A stretch of DNA of 64,000 nt from NCBI RefSeq assembly GCF_963662255.1, contig NW_026912208.1, positions 146,001 to 210,000 of the forward strand, in the 5' to 3' direction. The notes beneath the pieces are model-generated. The model was not told the DNA's origin and did no database searches. It worked only from the letters and a program-made list of their open reading frames with translations. This DNA is from Cinclus cinclus (lineage: Eukaryota; Chordata; Aves; Passeriformes; Cinclidae). Made by a program: the position numbers and the translations under genes. Positions 11,953-25,109 of the stretch are shown here, piece after piece (position 1 is the stretch's first letter; every line of letters begins with the position of its first letter).

Positions 11953-14317
11953 CTTGAGTTTGGCTTCTTGCGGAAAAGTGCCTCCTTTCAAAGCCAACTT
12001 GCCTAACTAGCCTGCGGCCCATTCTGGGCTTTTACCTACAAAAATTCCATAAGGACGAGGATTTCTCCCAGAACAAAGCTGCCCCCTCCTCCAAACCTGG
12101 CTGCCATCGGAGGCCCAAACGCGCCCTACAAAATGACATCTGCCAAGTGGGCTCTTGAGTTTGGCTTCTTGGGGGAAAGTGCCTCCTTTCAAAGCCAACT
12201 TGCCTGCGTCCTGTCCTGGGCTTTTGCCTACAAAAATTCCATAATAACGAGGATTTCTCACAGACCAAAGCTGCCCCCTCCTCCAAACCTGGCTGCCATC
12301 GGAGGCCCAAACGCGCCCTAGAAAATGACATCTGCATTGTGGGTTCTTGAGTTTGGCTTCTTGGGGAAAAGTGCCTCCTTTCGGAGCCAACTTGCCTAAC
12401 TTGCCTGCGGCCCGTCCTGGGCTTTTGAGTACAAAAATTCCATAAGGACGAGGATTTCTCCCAGACCAAAGCTGCCCCCTCCTCCAAACCTGGCTGCCAT
12501 CGGAGGCCCAAACGCGCCCTACAAAATGACATCTGCCAAGTGGGCTCTTGAGTTTGGCTTCTTGGGGAAAAGTGCCTCCTTTCAAAGCCAACTTGCCTAA
12601 CTTGCCTGCGGCCCGTCCTGGGCTTTTGCCTACAAAAATTCCAGAAGGACAAGGATTTCTCCCAGACCAAAGCTGCCCCCTCCTCCAAACCTGGCTGCCA
12701 TCGGAGGCCCAAACGCGCCCTACAAAATGACATCTGCCAAGTGGGCTCTTGAGTTTGGCTTCTTGGGGAAAAGTGACTCCATTCAAAACCAACTTGCCTG
12801 CGTCCCGTCCTGGGCTTTTGCTACAAAAATTTCATAAGGACGAGGATTCCTCCCAGACCAAAGCTGCCCCCTCCTCCAAACCTGGCTGCCATCGGAGGCC
12901 CAAACGCGCCCTACAAAATGACATCTGCCAAGTGGGCTCTTGAGTTTGGCTTCTTGCGGAAAAGTGCCTCCTTTCGGAGTCAACTTGCCTGCGGCTCATG
13001 CAGGGCTTTTGCCTACAAAAATTCCATAAGTACGAGGATTTCTCCCAGACCAAAGCTGCCCCCTCCTCCAAACCTGGCTGCCATCGGAGGCCCAAACGTG
13101 CCCTACAAAATGACATCTGCCAAGTGGGCTCTTGAGTTTGGCTTCTTGGGGGAAAGTGCCTCCTTTCAAAGCCAACTTGCCTGCGGCCCGTCCTGGGCTT
13201 TTGCCTACAAAAATTCCAGAAGGACGAGGATTTCTCCCAGACCAAAGCTGCCCCCTCCTCCAAACCTAGCTGCCATCGGAGGCCCAAACGCGCCCTACAA
13301 AATGACATCTGCCAAGTGGGCTCTTGAGTTTGGCTTCTTGCGGAAAAGTGCCTCCTTTCAAAGCCAACTTGCCTAACTAGCCTGCGGCCCATTCTGGGCT
13401 TTTGCCTCCAAAAATTCCAGAAGGACGAGGATTTCTCCCAGAACAAAGCTGCCCCCTCCTCCAAACCTGGCTGCCATCGGAGGCCCAAACGCGCCCTACA
13501 AAATGACATCTGCCAAGTGGGCTCTTGAGTTTGGCTTCTTGGGGAAAAGTGCCTCCTTTCAAAGCCAACTTGCCTAACTTGCCTGCGGCCCGTCCTGGGC
13601 TTTTGCCTACAAAAATTCCAGAAAGACAAGGATTTCTCCCAGACCAAAGCTGCCCCCTCTCCAAACCTGGCTGACATCGGAGGCCCAAACGCGCCCTACA
13701 AAATGACATCTGCCAAGTGGGCTCTTGAGTTTGGCTTCTTGGGGAAAAGTGACTCCTTTCAAAACCAACTTGCCTGCAGCCCGTGCTGGGCTTTAGACTA
13801 CAAAAATTCCATAAGGACGAGGATTTCTCCCAGACCAAAGCTGCCCCCTCCTCCAAAACTGGCTGCCATCGGAGGCCCAAACGCGCCCCACAAAATGACA
13901 TCTGCATTGAGGGTTCTTGAGTTTGGCTTCTTGGGGAAAAGTGCCTCCTTTCGGAGCCAACTTGCCTAACTTGCCTGCGGCCCATCCTGGGCTTTTGCCT
14001 TCAAAAATTCCATAAGGACGAGGATTTCTCCCAGACCAAAGCTGCCCCCTCCTCCAAACCTGGCTGCCATCGGAGGCCCAAACGCGCCCCACAAAATGAC
14101 ATCTGCATTGAGTGTTCTTGAGTTTGGCTTCTTGGGGAAAAGTGCCTCCTTTCGGAGTCAACTTGCCTAACTTGCCTGCGGCCCATGCGGGGTTTTTGCC
14201 TACAAAAATTCCATAAGGACGAGGATTTCTCCCAGACCAAAGCTGCCCCCTCCTCCAAACCTGGCTGCCATCGGAGGCCCAAACGCGCCCTACAAAATGA
14301 CACCTGCCAAGTGGGCT
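11953..14317. repeat. Domain 1 long block, third diverged start (12 monomers)
   Basis: It opens with the same 'cccattctgggcttttacc' plus 'cccagaacaaagc' monomer as positions 1 and 4,512. Next comes a 'gcgtcctgtcctgg' monomer, then a K-like one ('cttttgagtac', start 12,346) and an A-like one ('ggacaagg', start 12,547), so the first four positions parallel the other two copies. After that the order differs. The monomer at 13,524 is 200 bp because one base is missing from the C-rich run ('cccctctccaaacc'). Confidence 0.78.
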
Positions 14318-15093
14318 CTTGAGTTTGGCTTCTTGGGGAAAAGTGACTCCATTCAAAACCAACTTGCCTGCGTCCCGTCCCGCGCTTTTGCTACAAATAT
14401 TTCATAAGGACGAGGATTCCTCCCAGACCAAAGCTGCCCCCTCCTCCAAACCTGGCTGCCATCGGAGGCCCAAACGCGCCCTACAAAATGACATCTGCCA
14501 AGTGGGCTCTTGAGTTTGGCTTTCTGGGGAAAAGTGCCTCCTTTCGGAGTCAACTTGCCTGCGGCTCATGCAGGGGTTTTGCCTCCAAAAATTCCATAAG
14601 GACGAGGATTTCTCCCAGACCAAAGCTGCCCCCTCCTCCAAACCTGGCTGCCATCGGAGGCCCAAACGCGCCCTACAAAATGACACCTGCCAAGTGGGCT
14701 CTTGAGTTTGGCTTCTTGGGGAAAATTGCCTCCTTTCGGAGTCAACTTGCCTGCGGCCCATGCAGGGCTTTTGCCTACAAAAATTCCATAAGGACGAGGA
14801 TTTCTCCCAGAACAAAGCTGCCCCCTCCTCCAAACCTGGCTGCCATCGGAGGCCCAAACGCGCCCTACAAAATGACATCTGCATTGTGGGTTCTTGAGTT
14901 TGGCTTCTTGGGGAAAAGTGCCTCCTTTCGGAGCCAACTTGCCTAACTTGCCTGCGGCCCGTCCTGGGCTTTTGCCTACAAAAATTCCATAAGGACGAGG
15001 ATTTCTCCCAGACCAAAGCTGCCCCCTCCTCCAAACCTGGCTGCCATCGGAGGCCCAAACGCGCCCTACAAAATGACACCTGCCAAGTGGGCT
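14318..15093. repeat. Partial HOR unit H-I-J-K
   Basis: Monomers start at 14,318 (H, 191 bp, with 'gtgactccattc' and a variant 'tacaaatatttc'), 14,509 (I, with 'ggctttctgggg'), 14,701 (J, with 'ggggaaaattgcc') and 14,893 (K-like, with 'gggcttttgcctac' in place of the usual 'gagtac'). They lead directly into the first class A monomer, so the HOR domain is already in phase here. Confidence 0.85.
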
Positions 15094-17056
15094 CTTGAGT
15101 TTGGCTTCTTGGGGAAAAGTGCCTCCTTTCAAAGCCAACTTGCCTAACTTGCCTGCGGCCCGTCCTGGGCTTTTGCCTACAAAAATTCCAGAAGGACAAG
15201 GATTTCTCCCAGACCAAAGCTGCTCCCTCCTCCAAACCTGGCTGCCATCGGAGGCCCAAACGCGCCCTACAAAATGACATCTGCCAAGTGGGCTCTTGAG
15301 TTTGGCTTCTTGGGGAAAAGTGACTCCTTTCAAAACCAACTTGCTTGCGTCCCGTCCCGGACGTTTGCTACAAAAATTCCATAAGGACGAGGATTCCTCC
15401 CAGACCAAAGCTGCCCCCTCCGCCAAACCTGGCTGCCATCGGAGGCCCAAACGCACCCTACAAAATGACATCTGCCAAGCGGGCTCTTGAGTTTGGCTTC
15501 TTGGGGAAAAGTGCTCCTTTCGGAGTCAACTTGCTGGCGGCCCATGCAGGGCTTTTGCCTCCAAAAATTCCATAAGGACGAGGATTTCTCCCAGACCAAA
15601 GCTGCCCCCTCCTCCAAACCTGGCTGCCATCGGAGGCCCAAACGCGCCCTACAAAATTACACCTGCCAAGTGGGCTCTTGAGTTTGGCTTCTTGGGGAAA
15701 AGTGCCTCCTTTCGGAGCCAACTTGCCTAACTAGCCTGCGGCCTGTGCTGGGCTTTTGCCTACAAAAATTCCATAAGGACGAGGATTTCTCCCAGACCAA
15801 AGCTGCCCCCTCCTCCAAACCTGGCTGCCATCAGAGGCCCAAACGCGCCCTACAAAATGACATCTGCCAAGTGGGCTCTTGAGTTTGGCTTCTTGGGGAA
15901 AAGTGCCTCCTTTCGGAGCCAAATTGCCTAACTTGCCTGCGGCCCGTCCTGGGCTTTTGCCTCCAAAAATTCCAGAAGGACGAGGATTTCTCCCAGACCA
16001 AAGCTGCCCCCTCCTCCAAACCTGGCTGCCATCGGAGGCCCAAACGCGCCCCACAAAATGACACCTGCATTGAGGGTTCTTGAGTTTGGCTTCCTGGGGA
16101 AAAGTGCCTCCTTTCGGAGTCAACTTGCCGGCGGCCCATGCAGGGCTTTTGCCTCCAAAAATTCCATAAGGACGAGGATTTCTCCCAGACCAAAGCTGCC
16201 CCCTCTTCCAAACCTGGCTGCCATCGGAGGACTAAAAGGTGCCCTACAAAATGACACCTGCCAAGTGGGCTCTTGAGTTTGGCTTCTTGGGTGGAAGTGC
16301 CTCCTTTCAAAGCCAACTTGCCTAATTTGCCTGCGGCCCATGTGGGGTTTTTGCCTACAAAAATTCCATAAGGACGAGGATTTCTCCCAGACCAAAGCTG
16401 CCCCTTCCTCCAAACCTGGCTGACATCGGAGGCCCAAACGCGCCCTACAAAATGACACCTGCCAAGTGGGCTCTTGAGTTTGGCTTCTTGGGGAAAAGTG
16501 ACTCCTTTCAAAACCAACTTGCCTGCGTCCCATCCTGGGCTTTTGCTACAAAAATTCCATAAGGACGAGGATTCCTCCCAGACCAAAGCTGCCCCCTCCT
16601 CCAAACCTGGCTGCCATCGGAGGCCCAAACGCGCCCTACAAAATGACATCTGCCAAGTGGGCTCTTGAGTTTGGCTTCTTGGGGAAAATTGCCTCCTTTC
16701 GGAGTCAACTTGCCGGCGGCCCATGCAGGGCTTTTGCCTACAAAAATTCCATAAGGACGAGGATTTCTCCCAGAACAAAGCTGCCCCCTCCTCCAAACCT
16801 GGCTGCCATCGGAGGCCCAAACGCGCCCTACAAAATGACATCTGCATTGTGGGTTCTTGAGTTTGGCTTCTTGGGGAAAAGTGCCTCCTTTCGGAGCCAA
16901 CTTGCCTAACTTGCCTGCGGCCCGTCCTGGGCTTTTGAGTACAAAAATTCCATAAGGACGAGGATTTCTCCCAGACCAAAGCTGCCCCCTCCTCCAAACC
17001 TGGCTGCCATCGGAGGCCCAAACGCGCCCTACAAAATGACACCTGCCAAGTGGGCT
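15094..17056. repeat. HOR unit 1, 10-mer (I missing)
   Basis: The order is A 15,094, B 15,295, C 15,486, D 15,677, E 15,878, F 16,079, G 16,272, H 16,473, J 16,664, K 16,856. H is followed directly by J, so monomer I is absent. C is 191 bp because one C is missing in 'gtgctcc'. F is 193 bp and has an odd 'ggactaaaaggtgccc' end near 16,229. The total is 1,963 bp. Confidence 0.88.
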
Positions 17057-19019
17057 CTTGAGTTTGGCTTCTTGGGGAAAAGTGCCTCCTTTCAAAGCCA
17101 ACTTGCCTAACTTGCCTGCGGCCCGTCCTGGGCTTTTGCCTAAAAAAATTCCAGAAGGACAAGGATTTCTCCCAGACCAAAGCTGCTCCCTCCTCCAAAC
17201 CTGGCTGCCATCGGAGGCCCAAACGTGCCCTACAAAATGACATCTGCCAAGTGGGCTCTTGAGTTTGGCTTCTTGGGGAAAAGTGACTCCTTTCAAAACC
17301 AACTTGCCTGCGGCCCGTCCCGGACGTTTGCTACAAAAATTCCATAAGGACGAGGATTCCTCCCAGACCAAAGCTGCCCCCTCCGCCAAACCTGGCTGCC
17401 ATCGGAGGCCCAAACGCGCCCTACAAAATGACACCTGCCAAGTGGGCTCTTGAGTTTGGCTTCTTGGGGAAAAGTGCCTCCTTTCGGAGCCAACTTGCCT
17501 AACTAGCCTGCGGCCTGTGCTGGGCTTTTGCCTACAAAAATTCCATAAGGACGAGGATTTCTCCCAGACCAAAGCTGCCCCCTCCTCCAAACCTGGCTGC
17601 CATCAGAGGCCCAAACGCGCCCTACAAAATGACATCTGCCAAGTGGGCTCTTGAGTTTGGCTTCTTGGGGAAAAGTGCCTCCTTTCGGAGCCAAATTGCC
17701 TAACTTGACTGCGGCCCGTCCTGGGCTTTTGCCTCCAAAAATTCCAGAAGGACGAGGATTTCTCCCAGACCAAAGCTGCCCCCTCCTCCAAACCTGGCTG
17801 CCATCGGAGGCCCAAACACGCCCCACAAAATGACACCTGCATTGAGGGTTCTTGAGTTTGGCTTCCTGGGGAAAAGTGCCTCCTTTCGGAGTCAACTTGC
17901 CTGCGGCCCATGCAGGGCTTTTGCCTACAAAAATTCCAGAAGGACGAGGATTTCTCCCAGACCAAAGCTGCCCCCTCCTCCAAACCTGGCTGCCATCGGA
18001 GGCCCAAACGTGCCCTACAAAATGACACCTGCCAAGTGGGCTCTTGAGTTTGGCTTCTTGGGTGGAAATGCCTCCTTTCAAAGCCAACTTGCCTAATTTT
18101 CCTGCGGCCCATGTGGGGTTTTTGCCTACAAAAATTCCATAAGGACGAGGATTTCTCCCAGACCAAAGCTGCCCCCTCCTCCAAACCTGGCTGACATCGG
18201 AGGCCCAAACGCGCCCTACAAAATGACACCTGCCAAGTCGGCTCTTGAGTTTGGCTTCTTGGGGAAAAGTGACTCCTTTCAAAACCAACTTGCCTGCGTC
18301 CCGTCCTGGGCTTTTGCTACAAAAATTCCATAAGGACGAGGATTCCTCCCAGACCAAAGCTGCCCCCTCCTCCAAACCTGGCTGCCATCGGAGGCCCAAA
18401 CGCGCCCTACAAAATGACATCTGCCAAGTGGGCTCTTGAGTTTGGCTTTCTGGGGAAAAGTGCCTCCTTTCGGAGTCAACTTGCCTGCGGCTCATGCAGG
18501 GGTTTTGCCTACAAAAATTCCATAAGGACGAGGATTTCTCCCAGACCAAAGCTGCCCCCTCCTCCAAACCTGGCTGCCATCGGAGGCCCAAACGCGCCCT
18601 ACAAAATGACACCTGCCAAGTGGGCTCTTGAGTTTGGCTTCTTGGGGAAAATTGCCTCCTTTCGGAGTCAACTTGCCGGCGGCCCATGCAGGGCTTTTGC
18701 CTGCAAAAATTCCATAAGGACGAGGATTTCTCCCAGAACAAAGCTGCCCCCTCCTCCAAACCTGGCTGCCATCGGAGGCCCAAACGCGCCCTACAAAATG
18801 ACATCTGCATTGTGGGTTCTTGAGTTTGGCTTCTTGGGGAAAAGTGCCTCCTTTCAGAGCCAACTTGCCTAACTTGCCTGCGGCCCGTCCTGGGCTTTTG
18901 AGTACAAAAATTCCATAAGGACGAGGATTTCTCCCAGACCAAAGCTGCCCCCTCCTCCAAACCTGGCTGCCATCGGTGGCCCAAACGCGCCCTACAAAAT
19001 GACACCTGCCAAGTGGGCT
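17057..19019. repeat. HOR unit 2, 10-mer (C missing)
   Basis: The order is A 17,057, B 17,258, D 17,449, E 17,650, F 17,851, G 18,043, H 18,244, I 18,435, J 18,627, K 18,819. The total, 1,963 bp, equals unit 1, but the missing monomer is C rather than I. Equal length here does not mean equal structure. A has 'cctaaaaaaattcc' near 17,141, a local C-to-A change. Confidence 0.88.
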
Positions 19020-21173
19020 CTTGAGTTTGGCTTCTTGGGGAAAAGTGCCTCCTTTCAAAGCCAACTTGCCTAACTTGCCTGCGGCCCATCCTGGGCTTTT
19101 GCCTACAAAAATTCCAGAAGGACAAGGATTTCTCCCAGACCAAAGATGCTCCCTCCTCCAAACCTGGCTGCCATCGGAGGCCCAAACGCGCCCTACAAAA
19201 TGACATCTGCCAAGTGGGCTCTTGAGTTTGGCTTCTTGGGGAAAAGTGACTCCTTTCAAAACCAACTTGCCTGCGTCCCGTCCCGGACGTTTGCTACAAA
19301 AATTCCATAAGGACGAGGATTCCTCCCAGACCAAAGCTGCCCCCTCCGCCAAACCTGGCTGCCATCGGAGGCCCAAACGCGCCCTACAAAATGACATCTG
19401 CCAAGCGGGCTCTTGAGTTTGGCTTCTTGGGGAAAAGTGCCTCCTTTCGGAGTCAACTTGCCGGCGGCCCATGCAGGGCTTTTGCCTCCAAAAATTCCAT
19501 AAGGACGAGGATTTCTCCCAGACCAAAGCTGCCCCCTCCTCCAAACCTGGCTGCCATCGGAGGCCCAAACGCGCCCTACAAAATGACACCTGCCAAGTGG
19601 GCTCTTGAGTTTGGCTTCTTGCGGAACAGTGCCTCCTTTCGGAGCCAACTTGCCTAACTAGCCTGCGGCCTGTGCTGGGCTTTTGCCTACAAAAATTCCA
19701 TAAGGACGAGGATTTCTCCCAGACCAAAGCTGCCCCCTCCTCCAAACCTGGCTGCCATCAGAGGCCCAAACGCGCCCTACAAAATGACATCTGCCAAGTG
19801 GGCTCTTGAGTTTGGCTTCTTGCGGAAAAGTGCCTCCTTTCAAAGCCAACTTGCCTAACTAGCCTGCGGCCCGTGCTGGGCTTTTGCCTACAAAAATTCC
19901 ATAAGGACGAGGATTTCTCCAAGACCAAAGCTGCCCCCTCCTCCAAACCTGGCTGCCATCCGAGGCCCAAACGCGCCCCACAAAATGACATCTGCATTGA
20001 GGGTTCTTGAGTTTGGCTTCTTGGGGAAAAGTGCCTCCTTTCGGAGTCAACTTGCCTAACTTGCCTGCGGCCCATGTGGGGTTTTTGCCTACAAAAATTC
20101 CATAAGGACGAGGATTTCTCCCAGACCAAAGCTGCCCCCTCCTCCAAACCTGGCTGCCATCGGAGGCCCAAACGCGCCCTACAAAATGACACCTGCCAAG
20201 TGGGCTCTTGAGTTTGGCTTCTTGGGGAAAAGTGACTCCTTTCAAAACCAACTTGCCTGCGTCCCGTCCTGGGCTTTTGCTACAAAAATTCCATAAGGAC
20301 GAGGATTCCTCCCAGACCAAAGCTGCCCCCTCCTCCAAACCTGGCTGCCATCGGAGGCCCAAACGCACCCTACAAAATGACACCTGCCAAGTCGGCTCTT
20401 GAGTTTGGCTTCTTGGGGAAAAGTGACTCCTTTCAAAACCAACTTGCCTGCGTCCCGTCCTGGGCTTTTGCTACAAAAATTCCATAAGGACGAGGATTCC
20501 TCCCAGACCAAAGCTGCCCCCTCCTCCAAACCTGGCTGCCATCGGAGGCCCAAACGCGCCCTACAAAATGACATCTGCCAAGTGGGCTCTTGAGTTTGGC
20601 TTTCTGGGGAAAAGTGCCTCCTTTCGGAGTCAACTTGCCTGCGGCTCATGCAGGGGTTTTGCCTCCAAAAATTCCATAAGGACGAGGATTTCTCCCAGAC
20701 CAAAGCTGCCCCCTCCTCCAAACCTGGCTGCCATCGGAGGCCCAAACGCGCCCTACAAAATGACACCTGCCAAGTGGGCTCTTGAGTTTGGCTTCTTGGG
20801 GAAAATTGCCTCCTTTCGGAGTCAACTTGCCGGCGGCCCATGCAGGGCTTTTGCCTACAAAAATTCCATAAGGACGAGGATTTCTCCCAGAACAAAGCTG
20901 CCCCCTCCTCCAAACCTGGCTGCCATCGGAGGCCCAAACGCGCCCTACAAAATGACATCTGCATTGTGGGTTCTTGAGTTTGGCTTCCTGGGGAAAAGTG
21001 CCTCCTTTCGGAGCCAACTTGCCTAACTTGCCTGCGGCCCGTCCTGGGCTTTTGAGTACAAAAATTCCATAAGGACGAGGATTTCTCCCAGACCAAAGCT
21101 GCCCCCTCCTCCAAACCTGGCTGCCATCGGAGGCCCAAACGCGCCCTACAAAATGACACCTGCCAAGTGGGCT
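19020..21173. repeat. HOR unit 3, 11-mer with X-Y-H-H in place of E-F-G-H
   Basis: The order is A 19,020, B 19,221, C 19,412, D 19,604, X 19,805, Y 20,006, H 20,207, H 20,398, I 20,589, J 20,781, K 20,973, in total 2,154 bp. X has 'cttgcggaaaagtg', 'cctaactagcc' and the rare 'ccatccgagg' (19,956-19,965). Y has 'gcggcccatgtgg' in a 201-bp frame. X and Y are monomers of domain 1 and 3 type rather than of the A-K series. Confidence 0.85.
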
Positions 21174-22935
21174 CTTGAGTTTGGCTTCTTGGGGAAAAGT
21201 GCCTCCTTTCAAAGCCAACTTGCCTAACTTGCCTGCGGCCCGTCCTGGGCTTTTGCCTACAAAAATTCCAGAAGGACAAGGATTTCTCCCAGACCAAAGC
21301 TGCTCCCTCCTCCAAACCTGGCTGCCATCGGAGGCCCAAACGCTCCCTACAAAATGACATCTGCCAAGTGGGCTCTTGAGTTTGGCTTCTTGGGGAAAAG
21401 TGACTCCTTTCAAAACCAACTTGCCTGCGTCCCGTCCCGGACGTTTGCTACAAAAATTCCATAAGGACGAGGATTCCTCCCAGACCAAAGCTGCCCCCTC
21501 CGCCAAACCTGGCTGCCATCGGAGGCCCAAACGCGCCCTACAAAATGACACCTGCCAAGTGGGCTCTTGAGTTTGGCTTCTTGGGGAAAAGTGCCTCCTT
21601 TCAAAGCCAACTTGCCTAACTTGACTGCGGCCCGTCCTGGGCTTTTGCCTCCAAAAATTCCAGAAGGACGAGGATTTCTCCCAGACCAAAGCTGCCCCCT
21701 CCTCCAAACCTGGCTGCCATCGGAGGCCCAAACGCGCCCCACAAAATGACACCTGCATTGAGGGTTCTTGAGTTTGGCTTCCTGGGGAAAAGTGCCTCCT
21801 TTCGGAGTCAACTTGCCTGCGGCCCATGCAGGGCTTTTGCCTACAAAAATTCCAGAAGGACGAGGATTTCTCCCAGACCAAAGCTGCCCCCTCCTCCAAA
21901 CCTGGCTGCCATCGGAGGCCCAAACGTGCCCTACAAAATGACACCTGCCAAGTGGGCTCTTGAGTTTGGCTTCTTGGGTGGAAGTGCCTCCTTTCAAAGC
22001 CAACTTGCCTAACTTGCCTGCGGCCCATGTGGGGTTTTTGCCTACAAAAATTCCATAAGGACGAGGATTTCTCCCAGACCAAAGCTGCCCCCTCCTCCAA
22101 ACCTGGCTGACATCGGAGGCCCAAACGCGCCCTACAAAATGACACCTGCCAAGTCGGCTCTTGAGTTTAGCTTCTTGGGGAAAAGTGACTCCTTTCAAAA
22201 CCAACTTGCCTGCGTCCCGTCCTGGGCTTTTGCTTACAAAAATTCCATAAGGACGAGGATTCCTCCCAGACCAAAGCTGCCCCCTCCTCCAAACCTGGCT
22301 GCCATCGGAGGCCCAAACGCGCCCTACAAAATGACATCTGCCAAGTGGGCTCTTGAGTTTGGCTTTCTTGGGAAAAGTGCCTCCTTTCGGAGTCAACTTG
22401 CCTGCGGCTCATGCAGGGGTTTTGCCTACAAAAATTCCATAAGGACGAGGATTTCTCCCAGACCAAAGCTGCCCCCTCCTCCAAACCTGGCTGCCATCGG
22501 AGGCCCAAACGCGCCCTACAAAATGACACCTGCCAAGTGGGCTCTTGAGTTTGGCTTCTTGGGGAAAATTGCCTCCTTTCGGAGTCAACTTGCCGGCGGC
22601 CCATGCAGGGCTTTTGCTACAAAAATTCCATAAGGACGAGGATTTCTCCCAGAACAAAGCTGCCCCCTCCTCCAAACCTGGCTGCCATCGGAGGCCCAAA
22701 CGCGCCCTACAAAATGACATCTGCATTGTGGGTTCTTGAGTTTGGCTTCTTGGGGAAAAGTGCCTCCTTTCGGAGCCAACTTGCCTAACTTGCCTGCGGC
22801 CCGTCCTGGGCTTTTGCCTCCAAAAATTCCATAAGGACGAGGATTTCTCCCAGACCAAAGCTGCCCCCTCCTCCAAACCTGGCTGCCATCGGAGGCCCAA
22901 ACGCGCCCTACAAAATGACACCTGCCAAGTGGGCT
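21174..22935. repeat. HOR unit 4, 9-mer (C and D missing)
   Basis: The order is A 21,174, B 21,375, E 21,566, F 21,767, G 21,959, H 22,160, I 22,352, J 22,544, K 22,735, in total 1,762 bp. The monomer at 21,566 begins with an A-like 'tttcaaagcc' but continues as E ('taacttgactgcgg'), so it is probably a junction monomer formed when C and D were lost. H is 192 bp here ('gcttac') and J is 191 bp ('gctac'). Confidence 0.87.
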
Positions 22936-23519
22936 CTTGAGTTTGGCTTCTTGGGGAAAAGTGCCTCCTTTCAAAGCCAACTTGCCTAACTTGCCTGCGG
23001 CCCGTCCTGGGCTTTTGCCTACAAAAATTCCAGAAGGACAAGGATTTCTCCCAGACCAAAGCTGCTCCCTCCTCCAAACCTGGCTGCCATCGGAGGCCCA
23101 AACGCGCCCTACAAAATGACACCTGCCAAGTGGGCTCTTGAGTTTGGCTTCTTGGGGAAAAGTGACTCCTTTCAAAACCAACTTGCCTGCGTCCCGTCCC
23201 GGACGTTTGCTACAAAAATTCCATAAGGACGAGGATTCCTCCCAGACCAAAGCTGCCCCCTCCGCCAAACCTGGCTGCCATCGGTGGCCCAAACGCGCCC
23301 TACAAAATGACACCTGCCAAGCGGGCTCTTGAGTTTGGCTTCTTGGGGAAAAGTGCCTCCTTTCGGAGTCAACTTGCCGGCGGCCCATGCAGGGCTTTTG
23401 CCTCCAAAAATTCCATAAGGACGAGGATTTCTCCCAGACCAAAGCTGCCCCCTCCTCCAAACCTGGCTGCCATCGGAGGCCCAAACGCGCCCTACAAAAT
23501 GACACCTGCCAAGTGGGCT

Positions 23520-24314
23520 CTTGAGTTTGGCTTCTTGCGGAACAGTGCCTCCTTTCGGAGCCAACTTGCCTAACTAGCCTGCGGCCTGTGCTGGGCTTTT
23601 GCCTACAAAAATTCCATAAGGACGAGGATTTCTCCCAGACCAAAGCTGCCCCCTCCTCCAAACCTGGCTGCCATCAGAGGCCCAAACGCGCCCTACAAAA
23701 TGACATCTGCCAAGTGGGCTCTTGAGTTTGGCTTCTTGGGGAAAAGTGCCTCCTTTCGGAGCCAAATGGCCTAACTTGACTGCGGCCCGTCCTGGGCTTT
23801 TGCCTCCAAAAATTCCATAAGGACGAGGATTTCTCCCAGACCAAAGCTGCCCCCTCCTCCAAACCTGGCTGCCATCGGAGGCCCAAACGCGCCCCACAAA
23901 ATGACACCTGCATTGAGGGTTCTTGAGTTTGGCTTCCTGGGGAAAAGTGCCTCCTTTCGGAGTCAACTTGCCTGCGGCCCATGCAGGGCTTTTGCCTACA
24001 AAAATTCCAGAAGGACGAGGATTTCTCCCAGACCAAAGCTGCCCCCTCCTCCAAACCTGGCTGCCATCGGAGGCCCAAACGTGCCCTACAAAATGACACC
24101 TGCCAAGTGGGCTCTTGAGTTTGGCTTCTTGGGTGGAAGTGCCTCCTTTCAAAGCCAACTTGCCTAATTTGCCTGCGGCCCATGTGGGGTTTTTGCCGAC
24201 AAAAATTCCATAAGGACGAGGATTTCTCCCAGACCAAAGCTGCCCCCTCCTCCAAACCTGGCTGCCATCGGAGGCCCAAACGCGCCCTACAAAATGACAC
24301 CTGCCAAGTGGGCT
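23520..24314. repeat. Four-monomer tandem duplication D-E-F-G, copy 1
   Basis: This 795-bp block (201+201+192+201) is followed directly by a second copy. D is marked by 'cttgcggaacagtg' and 'gcggcctgtgctgg', E by 'ccaaatggcctaacttgact', F by 'gcttcctgggg', and G by 'gggtggaagtg'. Copy 1 ends with a G that has 'cctaatttgcc', 'gccgac' and 'ggctgccatcgg'. Confidence 0.87.
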
Positions 24315-25109
24315 CTTGAGTTTGGCTTCTTGCGGAACAGTGCCTCCTTTCGGAGCCAACTTGCCTAACTAGCCTGCGGCCTGTGCTGGGCTTTTGCCTA
24401 CAAAAATTCCATAAGGACGAGGATTTCTCCCAGACCAAAGCTGCCCCCTCCTCCAAACCTGGCTGCCATCAGAGGCCCAAACGCGCCCTACAAAATGACA
24501 TCTGCCAAGTGGGCTCTTGAGTTTGGCTTCTTGGGGAAAAGTGCCTCCTTTCGGAGCCAAATGGCCTAACTTGACTGCGGCCCGTCCTGGGCTTTTGCCT
24601 CCAAAAATTCCATAAGGACGAGGATTTCTCCCAGACCAAAGCTGCCCCCTCCTCCAAACCTGGCTGCCATCGGAGGCCCAAACGCGCCCCACAAAATGAC
24701 ACCTGCATTGAGGGTTCTTGAGTTTGGCTTCCTGGGGAAAAGTGCCTCCTTTCGGAGTCAACTTGCCTGCGGCCCATGCAGGGCTTTTGCCTACAAAAAT
24801 TCCAGAAGGACGAGGATTTCTCCCAGACCAAAGCTGCCCCCTCCTCCAAACCTGGCTGCCATCGGAGGCCCAAACGTGCCCTACAAAATGACACCTGCCA
24901 AGTGGGCTCTTGAGTTTGGCTTCTTGGGTGGAAGTGCCTCCTTTCAAAGCCAACTTGCCTAACTTGCCTGCGGCCCATGTGGGGTTTTTGCCTACAAAAA
25001 TTCCATAAGGACGAGGATTTCTCCCAGACCAAAGCTGCCCCCTCCTCCAAACCTGGCTGACATCGGAGGCCCAAACGCGCCCTACAAAATGACACCTGCC
25101 AAGTCGGCT
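24315..25109. repeat. Four-monomer tandem duplication D-E-F-G, copy 2
   Basis: It matches 23,520-24,314 at an offset of 795 bp. Its last monomer, G, differs: it has 'cctaacttgcc', 'gcctac' and 'ggctgacatcgg', and so leads on to H as in unit 4. The difference in G tells where the exchange joined two unequal positions. Confidence 0.87.

Larger units (their letters stand above)
1..14317. repeat. Domain 1: irregular satellite array with long duplicated blocks (73 monomers)
   Basis: This part has the same monomer family but no short regular higher-order period. Its structure is long-range: three segments starting at 1, 4,512 and 11,953 share the rare mark 'cccattctgggcttttacc' and the variant 'cccagaacaaagc'. 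Monomers resembling the later A, B/H and K classes occur (for example K-like at 393, with 'gggcttttgagtac'), so this looks like an older or less homogenised relative of domain 2. The boundary at 14,318 is where the H-I-J-K-A order becomes stable; it is gradual and could be placed a few monomers either way. Confidence 0.8.

Noticed and set aside
15094..19019. A fixed 10-mer HOR of 1,963 bp, suggested by two equal spacings
   Set aside because: The two 10-mers lack different monomers (I in one, C in the other), so both are derivatives of an 11-mer.
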